From Chryseobacterium indologenes (GTDB lineage: Bacteria > Bacteroidota > Bacteroidia > Flavobacteriales > Weeksellaceae), in NCBI GenBank assembly GCA_002439165.1, contig DJTE01000015.1:126762-190761 (forward strand): a stretch of DNA of 64,000 bases, in the 5' to 3' direction. Below the pieces are notes generated by a model, which was not told where the DNA came from, did not search any database, and saw only the letters and a program-made list of their open reading frames with translations. Below are positions 1 through 7,622 of this stretch, piece after piece; positions within the stretch are counted from its first letter, which is position 1, and the number at the start of each line of letters is the position of its first letter. The position numbers and the translations under genes are program-made.

Positions 1-299
1 TTAAAGCCCAGGAAGCCGGACTCAATTTCAAACCAAGTACCACAGATCTCACAGCAAGAAGCAGGCCCACAGCGATTAATCAGGGGGAAAATATAAGAAG
101 AAACAATGCCGCTAAATCACAGGAAACCGGAGATACCGTTTCCGGCGGAGGACAGAAAACCATCAATATCACGTTGGGCAAATTCTTCGATACCATTCAG
201 TTCAACACCCTGAATTCCGGAGAAACATCAGATCAGTTAGAAAGTATAGTAATGGAATGCCTGGGACGTGTTCTATATAACGGAGCAAAAGTAATATAA
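1..299 (+). CDS. Phage tail tape measure protein, C-terminal end (partial)
   Basis: An open frame enters from the left edge and stops at 297-299, giving about 98 residues. It is polar, Gly/Ser/Asn-rich, then ends in a short structured tail (INITLGKFFDTIQFNT...). Tape-measure proteins of Bacteroidota contractile tails commonly end this way and sit directly upstream of DUF6046 genes, as here (next start at 301). A tape measure sets tail length and is packed inside the tube. Function is inferred from position and tail style; most of the gene lies outside the window. Confidence 0.5.
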   Translation, partial: KAQEAGLNFKPSTTDLTARSRPTAINQGENIRRNNAAKSQETGDTVSGGGQKTINITLGKFFDTIQFNTLNSGETSDQLESIVMECLGRVLYNGAKVI

Positions 300-300
300 G

Positions 301-933
301 ATGCAGACAGTTTTTGATTTACAAAATTTATATAAATCCTATTTTTCAAGAACCCCATTCAACCTTCCGGGTTCAGCCGGGGATACAGAAAACATCAGAA
401 TTTCACAGAATACCGGCAGGAATAAGATTCATAACAGCAGAAAAGACATTCCTTTCAACAAAGAAGGAGCCTATGGCAAGGATATCTGGTTTCCCGCTGA
501 ATTCAGAATCAATGGAAACATCAGTGATTCCCTTACAATAGATGCCTGCACCATTGCAGTGAACCTCAGCAAAACCATTGTGAAAACCGCAGTGAGCGAA
601 AGAAAAGGAACCGTAAAGGAAATGTTTAATGTTGATGATTACAAGTTTACCATCAGAGGTTTTCTGATTGATAAAAACAGAAAAGTTCCTGAAGGTGACA
701 TTGAGAAACTTAAGAACATCTTCGAAACAGATCTTCCTGTAACCCTTCACGGAGGCTATCCGGAAATGTTTCTGGACAGAAGCTGCCGTGTGGCGGTTAC
801 CTCTCTGGAATTCCCGGAAACACAGGGAAAAACGCATTGGATAAGACCATTTAACCTTACCTGCGAGAGTGATTTCATTGCAGATGTAAAAGACTTAGAA
901 GTACCACAGAAAAATGCTAACACTAACCAGTAA
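301..933 (+). CDS. DUF6046 phage tail/baseplate protein
   Basis: The 210-residue product resembles the DUF6046 family of Bacteroidota phage tail clusters. The central block (about residues 95-150), with GTVKEMFNVDDYKFTIRGF and a following helix before a strand-rich end, is the part I recognise. Members sit between the tape measure and the hub gene and are probably baseplate or tail-tube adaptors; the exact role is not established. It starts one base after the preceding stop and overlaps the next gene by 20 bp, so translation is probably coupled within one tail operon. Confidence 0.75.
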   Translation: MQTVFDLQNLYKSYFSRTPFNLPGSAGDTENIRISQNTGRNKIHNSRKDIPFNKEGAYGKDIWFPAEFRINGNISDSLTIDACTIAVNLSKTIVKTAVSERKGTVKEMFNVDDYKFTIRGFLIDKNRKVPEGDIEKLKNIFETDLPVTLHGGYPEMFLDRSCRVAVTSLEFPETQGKTHWIRPFNLTCESDFIADVKDLEVPQKNANTNQ

Positions 934-1912
934 CATCTCTATTGCAGATGAAAAAAATGTAAAAGCCAGCAAGGTAACCTGGAAAAGCGAAGTAGGATCT
1001 TTTATAGATTCATGCACGATTGAACTTCCCAGGATCAGCTACCTCAGGACAGATAAAGTACAGACCCAGGACCTCAATAAAGAGCGTACAAGCAGTGAGA
1101 GAATGGGTTATGCTTTCAGGGAAGGTGATAAGGTAAGCGTTTCCTTAGGTTATAATAAAGCCAATAAAAAACGATTTGAGGGCTTTGTGAAAAGAGTCAA
1201 CATGGGAATCCCCGTGAAGATAGAATGCGAAGGATACGGATACCAGCTGTATGAGATCATGTTCAACAAATCCTACCCTTCCGTTACTGTTAAAAAGCTT
1301 TTGGAGGACCTTATTCTGGGAACGGATATCGTTGTTTCCAAAGAGATACCGGATATTCCGCTGAAGAACGTAAGGTTCAAAAACGTCAACGGAATCAAAG
1401 TCCTGGAATGGCTGAAAGATGAATGTAAACTCGCCGTCTATTTCAACATGAACGAAATCTTCGCGGGAACCCTTTATGGCAAAGTACAGGACAGGATAAA
1501 GGCCAGAATAGGCTGGAATACGGTAAAAGATGATGAGTTCAAGCAAAAGGCCGTAGATAAAACCACCCGGATCGTCATCCGGGAGAAAAATGACAAAGGA
1601 GAAGTAAACAAAACGAAATCTGACCAGGAGAAACCTACCAGCGAGAAAAGCCTGAAAGTAAAGGCCGGAATTCCTGCCCAGTTCTTAAAGCAGATCGCCA
1701 ACCGTTTGCAGACCAGGGAAAATTACAAAGGCTATGAGGGAAATATCACCCTCTTCCTGGAACCATATGCCGTAAAAGGAATGGTGCTGGAGCTTGAAGG
1801 AGGAATGTATCCCGACAAAACCGGCGAATACTTTATTGAAAGCGTAAGCGGCGAATTCGGGGCTTCAGGAGGAAGACAGACGGTAACATTAGGATTTTTA
1901 ATGCAGAAATAA
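914..1912 (+). CDS. Baseplate hub protein (gp27/gpD-like)
   Basis: The 332-residue, strand-rich protein looks like the hub of a contractile tail: an N-terminal barrel region with EGDKVSVSLGYN followed by FEGFVKRV (about residues 75-95), then a second domain with short loading-ring motifs (VTVKKLLEDLI), a Lys/Glu-rich linker near residues 220-250, and a C-terminal barrel. The hub joins tail tube and spike and often binds the peptidoglycan-degrading tip. It overlaps DUF6046 by 20 bp and shares 1 bp (TAATG) with the spike gene. Family assignment rests on pattern and gene order. Confidence 0.65.
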   Translation: MLTLTSNISIADEKNVKASKVTWKSEVGSFIDSCTIELPRISYLRTDKVQTQDLNKERTSSERMGYAFREGDKVSVSLGYNKANKKRFEGFVKRVNMGIPVKIECEGYGYQLYEIMFNKSYPSVTVKKLLEDLILGTDIVVSKEIPDIPLKNVRFKNVNGIKVLEWLKDECKLAVYFNMNEIFAGTLYGKVQDRIKARIGWNTVKDDEFKQKAVDKTTRIVIREKNDKGEVNKTKSDQEKPTSEKSLKVKAGIPAQFLKQIANRLQTRENYKGYEGNITLFLEPYAVKGMVLELEGGMYPDKTGEYFIESVSGEFGASGGRQTVTLGFLMQK

Positions 1913-2403
1913 TGGCAACACCAGAATATATAAGAGAAGGTCTAAGACAGATCGCCAGCTCACATGCCCCGGCGGTAAGCAATATCGCACAGGTAAAATC
2001 TGTAAACGAAGAAAAAGCAGTATGCATTCTGATTGATGAAGACGGCCAGGAGTATCTGGATGTAAGGCTGCGTCCGGTACTTACCGGCAACAAAAGCTTT
2101 ATCCAGATTCCCAAAGTAGGAAGCTATGTCCTCGCCGTAAGAGTGGAAGATGATGACGACTGGATGATTATTGCCTGTGATGTGGTAGAGAAATTCTACT
2201 GGACAACAGGAAAAGCCAGCGTTGAGCTCACCGACAGGATTCATATGGAAGCCAACGGAAAAAACTTCGCCAAACTGGTGGATCAGCTTTTTGATGCCAT
2301 CCGGGAGATGAAGTTTACCACCAACTACGGCCCTACCATCAACCTGATCAACCTTGCGGATTTCGAGAACCTTAGAAATGAATTTAAATCCCTTTTAAAA
2401 TGA
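1912..2403 (+). CDS. Baseplate spike protein (gpV/gp5-like OB domain)
   Basis: The 163-residue protein has an N-terminal helix and then an OB-fold-like block (about residues 25-105: VRLRPVL, then PKVGSYVLAVRVEDDDDW) typical of tail-spike base domains. After it comes a short strand segment (ASVELTDRIHMEANG) and a helical end, rather than a long triple beta-helix, so the spike is short. It would sit below the hub and puncture the target outer membrane. Start and stop overlap both neighbours (TAATG at 1910-1914, ATGA at 2400-2403), showing tight co-translation. Confidence 0.65.
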   Translation: MATPEYIREGLRQIASSHAPAVSNIAQVKSVNEEKAVCILIDEDGQEYLDVRLRPVLTGNKSFIQIPKVGSYVLAVRVEDDDDWMIIACDVVEKFYWTTGKASVELTDRIHMEANGKNFAKLVDQLFDAIREMKFTTNYGPTINLINLADFENLRNEFKSLLK

Positions 2404-2624
2404 GTTTAAGCGCAGCAGAACCAATACTTATCAGCGAACTGCTCAGCATTATGGAAGATGAGGCCGCTGAACAGAACGATGCAGGAGCATCAAGAACCAG
2501 AATTGCCAAAGCCATGGCCAAAGCAATCAGAAAATTTGTAGAAGCCGGACAGGTAAAAGTAATCGTAAACACAACGGGAACGGCCACTGCCCAAACCGGT
2601 ACAGGAACAGGAAATATAACATAG
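2400..2624 (+). CDS. Small tail-cluster protein of unknown function
   Basis: The 74-residue product has two helices (about residues 5-25 and 30-52, the second Ala/Lys-rich) and a low-complexity Thr/Gly/Ala tail (TGTATAQTGTGTGN). Its ATG overlaps the spike stop as ATGA and the next gene starts two bases after its stop, so it is embedded in the baseplate operon. I do not recognise a family; by position it may be a baseplate accessory or chaperone. The coding call is firm from the overlaps and the uninterrupted operon spacing. Confidence 0.65.
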   Translation: MSLSAAEPILISELLSIMEDEAAEQNDAGASRTRIAKAMAKAIRKFVEAGQVKVIVNTTGTATAQTGTGTGNIT

Positions 2625-2625
2625 T

Positions 2626-2919
2626 ATGCCAGTAGATATTCTTTTAGATGAAAATTTTGAGCTGCAGTTTGCAGAAGGAGACTTCGCTTTTGGTGAAAGC
2701 ACTTATGAACACCAGAAAGCCCTGCTATTAGCAGACAAAGGAGAAATTAAACTTTTCCCGAAAAACGGAGTCGGAGCAAGAAAATACCTGGAACATGCCG
2801 CTCCTGATGAACTGGCCAGAGAGATCCGCCAGGAATTCTTCGCAGACGGAATGAACGTGCAGAAGATAAAAATTGATGAAAACCTTGAAATAGATATAGA
2901 AGCAGATTATGGAGATTAA
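2626..2919 (+). CDS. GPW/gp25-family baseplate wedge protein
   Basis: The 97-residue protein fits the gp25/GPW family: an N-terminal strand pair that receives the protein (MPVDILLDENFELQ), a hallmark segment about returning blocks (STYEHQKALLLADKGE), and a C-terminal helix-strand pair. Length is within the family's usual 95-140 residues. gp25-like proteins bridge the baseplate wedge to sheath initiation and are found only in contractile machines (myophages, R-type tailocins, T6SS, eCIS), so this gene identifies the tail type. It overlaps the following gene by 11 bp. Confidence 0.8.
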   Translation: MPVDILLDENFELQFAEGDFAFGESTYEHQKALLLADKGEIKLFPKNGVGARKYLEHAAPDELAREIRQEFFADGMNVQKIKIDENLEIDIEADYGD

Positions 2920-3208
2920 AGTATTAAACAGGCAGTCGATTTTAGATATCTCCATACAGTACACAGGAGATGTTCAGAAATGCTTTGATATTGCCATAGC
3001 CAACGGAATGGCTGTTTCCGACCTTCTTGCCTCCGGAACCAGGCTTATTATTCCGGATGAATTGGAAAAAAATATTGATGTTACCAACTATTATACATCA
3101 AGAATGATAAAGCCCGCAACAGGCACCACATTGGAACAGGAAAACCAGTTCCCGTCCTTGAAAGGAATTGGTTACATGCAAATAGGAAACACCTTTAAAG
3201 TAAGTTAA
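2909..3208 (+). CDS. LysM-domain tail protein (gpX-like)
   Basis: The 99-residue protein contains one LysM-like module across about residues 5-55 (ISIQYTGDVQKCFDIAIANG, then a Gly-Thr-Leu-style close as SGTRLIIPDE), followed by a short extension. Small LysM proteins of contractile tails sit in the baseplate and stabilise hub-tube contacts (P2 gpX, and LysM adaptors in eCIS and R-pyocins). Its start lies inside the gp25 gene (11 bp overlap) and the baseplate J gene follows after one base. Confidence 0.75.
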   Translation: MEIKVLNRQSILDISIQYTGDVQKCFDIAIANGMAVSDLLASGTRLIIPDELEKNIDVTNYYTSRMIKPATGTTLEQENQFPSLKGIGYMQIGNTFKVS

Positions 3209-3209
3209 G

Positions 3210-4109
3210 ATGAATAAAACACTTCAGGAAATAATTAATCAGATTTTACAGCTTAAAAATGAAAACCCCGGTCTGCAGGGCCTCAATACATCTTCCAGAA
3301 CCTCTTTCTGGACCAAAATATTTGAAACCGTAGGCTTTGTGATCTGGAACTTTCAGGAAGCCTGTAAACTTCACCTCAAAGAAATTGAAACCCTGATCCG
3401 GGAGCAGAAAGTTCCCACATTAAGATGGTACAGAAACCAGGCACTGAGATTTCAGTATGGTTTCAGCCTGCTTCCGGACAGCGACCAGTTCTCCCCTACA
3501 TATGAGAATGCCGGCGGAAACGAAGTGGTGGCCACCCAGGAAGAAATTGACCTTTCAAAAGTCATCAAATATGTAGCAGTGACGAAAGCTCCCAACAGCT
3601 CCAAGATCTCTATGAAAATTGCCACCGAAGAGAATGACGAAATCGTTCCGGTAAGCAATCAGATCAAAGAGGCTTTCACAGCTTATATCGAAGAAATTCA
3701 GGCCGCAGGAGACAATATTGTCATTGTGAATTACAAACCGGATATTTTAAGGCTGCAGTTTAAAATCTGCTATAATCCGGGAGTACTTCTTCAGAACGGA
3801 ATGAGTATCCGGACCTCCAGATTTCCGGTTCAGGACGCTATCAAAAGGTTTTTAAAGAATCTTCCATTCAACGGAGAACTGAGTGTTCAGAAACTTGAAG
3901 CTGCAATTTTAGCCGTGGAAGGAGTTACAGATCTTTTAAACAAAGAAGTATCAAGCAGATGGATAGAAGCCGGAGCACCGGGATACGGAAATTTCCAGCC
4001 GATAGAGATCAGCAGAATTCCAAGCTCAGGAAGCTTTACGTTAAAAGATCCGGAATCTCAGCAGGAAGACTGGAGCGGTATTGAATATATTAATTATCAG
4101 GCACAATAG
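3210..4109 (+). CDS. Baseplate J-like wedge protein
   Basis: The 299-residue protein matches the position and general layout of baseplate J (gp6/gpJ): a helical N-terminus (about 1-85, with FWTKIFETVGFVIWNFQEACK), a strand-rich middle (about 105-190) and a C-terminal region with the family-style phrase on sub-valuations (LEAAILAVEGVTDLL, about 235-250). gpJ proteins form the wedge ring of the baseplate. Its position after gp25 and LysM and before the next tail protein is the canonical order of contractile baseplate operons. Confidence 0.7.
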   Translation: MNKTLQEIINQILQLKNENPGLQGLNTSSRTSFWTKIFETVGFVIWNFQEACKLHLKEIETLIREQKVPTLRWYRNQALRFQYGFSLLPDSDQFSPTYENAGGNEVVATQEEIDLSKVIKYVAVTKAPNSSKISMKIATEENDEIVPVSNQIKEAFTAYIEEIQAAGDNIVIVNYKPDILRLQFKICYNPGVLLQNGMSIRTSRFPVQDAIKRFLKNLPFNGELSVQKLEAAILAVEGVTDLLNKEVSSRWIEAGAPGYGNFQPIEISRIPSSGSFTLKDPESQQEDWSGIEYINYQAQ

Positions 4110-4110
4110 T

Positions 4111-4638
4111 ATGAATGACAACCTATTCAATATCAATTTTAAAAGACTTGCCAACTGGTGGCTTTTTACCTTCTGGAGAACAGGATCGGTCCTGAATTTA
4201 ATGTCTGTCTTAATCTTTTATATCGAAGAATTGTATATAGAATTCGGAAGAGAAAGAAAAGACAATATCAGAAAAATGAAGTACAACTATCAGAAGTTTT
4301 CGCTTCAGAGTATTCTGAATTACAACCATGACAGAGCAGGAAACCGGATTAAAATTATAAAAGCGGTCCAGCATGATGGTGTTTATGTTTATACCGAAGG
4401 AGAAACCAATAATCTAAGTGTAAATGACCCAAAGAGGAAATGGCTTTTCGGAGATGAAAGACCTTTATATCTCAGAACCGAATCGGAGCTGCACAGTGAT
4501 TATGATTTTATTGTACAGATCCCTATGGATGCCAACAATCCCAATGTCTCATTAATTAATATAGATCAGCTGAAAGCAGATATAGATTTTTACAAACTGC
4601 CTTCCAAGAGATATCAAATACAACCAAAAGCATATTAA
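4111..4638 (+). CDS. Baseplate/tail protein after gpJ (tail protein I position)
   Basis: The 175-residue protein begins at the ATG at 4111, one base after the gpJ stop; a longer frame back to 4081 would run into gpJ and is not needed. It is aromatic-rich at the start (NWWLFTFWRTG) with a short helix, then mixed strands. Position corresponds to tail protein I, which links baseplate to fibres, but the sequence is not a clear match to that family. The tail fibre gene starts two bases after its stop. Confidence 0.6.
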   Translation: MNDNLFNINFKRLANWWLFTFWRTGSVLNLMSVLIFYIEELYIEFGRERKDNIRKMKYNYQKFSLQSILNYNHDRAGNRIKIIKAVQHDGVYVYTEGETNNLSVNDPKRKWLFGDERPLYLRTESELHSDYDFIVQIPMDANNPNVSLINIDQLKADIDFYKLPSKRYQIQPKAY

Positions 4639-4639
4639 T

Positions 4640-5488
4640 ATGAAATATAATTTCAAATTTTTACAAACAGGCGGTATGCCTCTTACCAATGATCTTATGG
4701 CTCTGGTAGAAGAAGCGTATGAAATTTTCGAGGTAATCGGGGATATGGCCGGAAATAAAACAATTTTAGCAGGCTGCGAAACCGTAGGATCATACGTAAA
4801 TCCGGGAATTGTAGCTATCAACGGAAAGCTCTATAATTTTGAAGGAGGTCCCGCTTTTTCATCCGTATACATCCATCAGACAGATACAGAAAAGACATTT
4901 CAGGATCAGGTAGACAAGATTCTGATTGAAACAAGAATCGTGAAATTCGGATTGGGAACCGTAAATTATTCGTGGTCTGACTTTGTAAAATTAGAGACCC
5001 TGAAAGAACTTCAGATTAAAGTTAACAATAATGCTACTCAGGTAGATGTTGCTGCATTAACGGCGAGGATTGCAAAACTGGAGCAGAAAACAGCTCCTAT
5101 CGTTAACGGAGGTATTGTATGGATATGGAAAAAACCGGTATCCGAGATTCCTGCAGGCTGGAAAGAGTGTACAGACTTCAGAGGAAAAACCATTTTTGGA
5201 AAAGATCCTACTGATTCTACATTTATGTCTCCTGGTAACATTGTCGGAAGCCGTACAAAAAATATTACCAAAGACAACCTCCCTGATTATGCATTAGAAC
5301 TATGGGCAGCCACCAATTCAGGAAGCACAGGAGTAGGTAATGACCTGTCTATTATAAAGCCTAATGGAAAATGGGGAGACGGATACTATGACCATTACTA
5401 TCAGATCAACTCCGGTGGTAAGGGCGTTCCGATGGATGTACTTAACCCTGGGCGTATTGTTGATTTCATTGAACCGAACTTCCAGTAA
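4640..5488 (+). CDS. Tail fibre protein with collar-like domain
   Basis: The 282-residue protein has an N-terminal baseplate-attachment part (about 1-115), a short coiled coil (about 120-155, with ARIAKLEQK) and a C-terminal tail-collar-like domain: IPAGWKECTDFRGKTIFGKD (about 170-190) is the usual opening of phage collar domains, followed by a Gly/Asn-rich end with HYYQINSGGKG. Such short fibres contact the receptor or hold the longer fibres. It is the first of three fibre-type genes in a row. Confidence 0.65.
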   Translation: MKYNFKFLQTGGMPLTNDLMALVEEAYEIFEVIGDMAGNKTILAGCETVGSYVNPGIVAINGKLYNFEGGPAFSSVYIHQTDTEKTFQDQVDKILIETRIVKFGLGTVNYSWSDFVKLETLKELQIKVNNNATQVDVAALTARIAKLEQKTAPIVNGGIVWIWKKPVSEIPAGWKECTDFRGKTIFGKDPTDSTFMSPGNIVGSRTKNITKDNLPDYALELWAATNSGSTGVGNDLSIIKPNGKWGDGYYDHYYQINSGGKGVPMDVLNPGRIVDFIEPNFQ

Positions 5489-5530
5489 AAGAAGTACTAA
5501 AAAACAGGGACCAGATCCAATCCCGGACTG

Positions 5531-7585
5531 ATGTCCTACCCAATTACAACAGCACCAAACGAAATGAAAATACCTTTAAACCAAATATTCAGCTACTTTG
5601 AAACCGGAGATTTTCCTACCCAGGAACAATTCCAGTCGGCATGGTCATCATTCTGGCATAAAGATGAATCAATACCTACAGATAAAATCACCAATCTGAA
5701 TACCATGCTTCAGAATAAAGCGGACAAGTCTGTGTTTGAACTTCACCTTTCAGATCCTCAGGCCCACACTTCTGTTTTAGCAAAGAAAGATGCTTCCAAC
5801 CTGTCTCAACAGGATAAAAATGACTGGAAAAAGGCTTTAAATGTCGGGGAACTCCCTAAAAATACAGCAACAATAGACAGCGATTCTGAACTGGGCAGTG
5901 TATTTACAAAATCACAATCATTAGACCTGTTCATGAAGAATGAAGATTTTCTTAACAGCGAAGGCAAGATCACAGCAGATAAACTGGAAGCCCTTGCTTT
6001 GACAAGAATTTTTAAAGTGAATGAATACTCCCTTCAGGATTTTGTAAACAACACCCATGTTTATCAGTATGAAGAGAGTGATATTATTGCGATTCCTTCT
6101 GCAGATGGGAAATATACCCTGTATTTTTATATCGGAGGCGAAAAAGCAAACGTTGAAAACTACCTGCCAACCGGCTTATCCAATGTAACGATAGGAATGG
6201 TGGAAGGCTTACAGAATGTCCTGAACACCAAAATGGACAAGCCCACCGCTTCAGGAAACTATACTGCGTCCAATCTAAGTGGAACTGTCACCTGGAAAGC
6301 AGTCAACCCCGCCTCCAACTACCTTCTGTACTGGAACGGAACCGATTTTAAAGAATCAGGTGTTTTCCATAATGCCGGTAAACTTGGAATAGGATTAACA
6401 ACCCCTGCTGAACAGTTGCATTTAACGGGAAGGGTGCGAAGTACAGGGTATATTCTGGAGGACAATAATGAAACGGTCAATAATCAGATTACCGCCTTCA
6501 ACAGAAGCCTTTTATTCACAAACAGTGTGGGAATCAAAAAGACCATTTTAACCACTGAGGATCTGCCGTCTGAATTTTTGAAATTGCCTGCAAAGCTCAC
6601 CAAAGCTCAGAAAGAACAATTTGGAACCGATTGGAATAACCAATACTCCAACGGAAATCTGAATGTATACGGAGTTACTCCTCCGGTTATTAAAAATGAT
6701 CACATTGTCAGATACTTTGTATTGCAGGGATTAAACCTCAATGTCAATCCGGCATTTACTTCCATTAAATTTATACCGGCCGGAAATGCTATCGGAACCG
6801 GTGAAATTGAATGTTTAGGATTTCAGACTTTTGCCAACGGATTATCGATGATTGTTTCGGTGTATGGTGATGCTCTGCAATCCGGCAATAAGTACAACCT
6901 GATCATCAGAACGACTAATCCAACGATCCAGGTACATAGAACGACAGGCACCATCAATGTTGTGGATACGATCAATAATATTGATATCAGCGGGCTTAAA
7001 TGGGAAACCAAATCGTATACGCCGGAACAGGAAGGAAATATATTTAGCGTTAACGGAGGATTGTTCAGGTATAATTCAAGCCCTAGCAATAAAGCGTATG
7101 CTTACGAACCCAATGTTATTGTAGCAAGTGCTAAAAGTGATGTTGTTTTTGAAGCCAACACCAACTTCTATCTGGAAATGAATATGGCTCTTTCAACAGT
7201 GGTGCCGGCTACCGTTAATGATACGTATGATTTTTATGGTTACCTGGGTTTAATTCAAAAAAATATCCCTTTAACCTTAGCAGATAATTCATTTTTAAGA
7301 GTGATAAGTTCAAGTTTCAGAAGTGGCGGTTATGAATCTGTATTGGTTTGGAATAATATTTCGTCCCTTGCTACCAAAATTGAACCGGGTGCGACAGTTA
7401 TCAGTGCCAATATTATTATCATGAGACAAGGAAATGTGTATACTCAGTTTCTGACAGTAGGCAGTACTTCCCTCATACAATCCGTTACCTCTACAACAGA
7501 AGCGGTTTCCTTATCACTGACTGCTTCAAACAGCTCCAAACAGAAAACCATTAGCGGATCTGTTGTTCAGGCTTTTACATTTTAA
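5531..7585 (+). CDS. Tail fibre protein A (shared adapter, unique tip)
   Basis: The 684-residue protein begins with a roughly 230-residue adapter (YFETGDFPTQEQF ... SFWHKDESIPTDKI ... FYIGGEKANV) nearly repeated in the next gene. It continues with a fibre shaft containing the phrase GKLGIGLTTPAEQLHLTG, common in Bacteroidota fibres, then a strand-rich distal half with no similarity to fibre B. It is probably a trimeric receptor-binding fibre. ATG 5531 is used here; an in-frame ATG at 5564 would match the start of fibre B more closely and is a fair alternative. Confidence 0.7.
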   Translation: MSYPITTAPNEMKIPLNQIFSYFETGDFPTQEQFQSAWSSFWHKDESIPTDKITNLNTMLQNKADKSVFELHLSDPQAHTSVLAKKDASNLSQQDKNDWKKALNVGELPKNTATIDSDSELGSVFTKSQSLDLFMKNEDFLNSEGKITADKLEALALTRIFKVNEYSLQDFVNNTHVYQYEESDIIAIPSADGKYTLYFYIGGEKANVENYLPTGLSNVTIGMVEGLQNVLNTKMDKPTASGNYTASNLSGTVTWKAVNPASNYLLYWNGTDFKESGVFHNAGKLGIGLTTPAEQLHLTGRVRSTGYILEDNNETVNNQITAFNRSLLFTNSVGIKKTILTTEDLPSEFLKLPAKLTKAQKEQFGTDWNNQYSNGNLNVYGVTPPVIKNDHIVRYFVLQGLNLNVNPAFTSIKFIPAGNAIGTGEIECLGFQTFANGLSMIVSVYGDALQSGNKYNLIIRTTNPTIQVHRTTGTINVVDTINNIDISGLKWETKSYTPEQEGNIFSVNGGLFRYNSSPSNKAYAYEPNVIVASAKSDVVFEANTNFYLEMNMALSTVVPATVNDTYDFYGYLGLIQKNIPLTLADNSFLRVISSSFRSGGYESVLVWNNISSLATKIEPGATVISANIIIMRQGNVYTQFLTVGSTSLIQSVTSTTEAVSLSLTASNSSKQKTISGSVVQAFTF

Positions 7586-7622
7586 GCAAAATATATAAGA
7601 TCATTATTCAATTATAAAAATT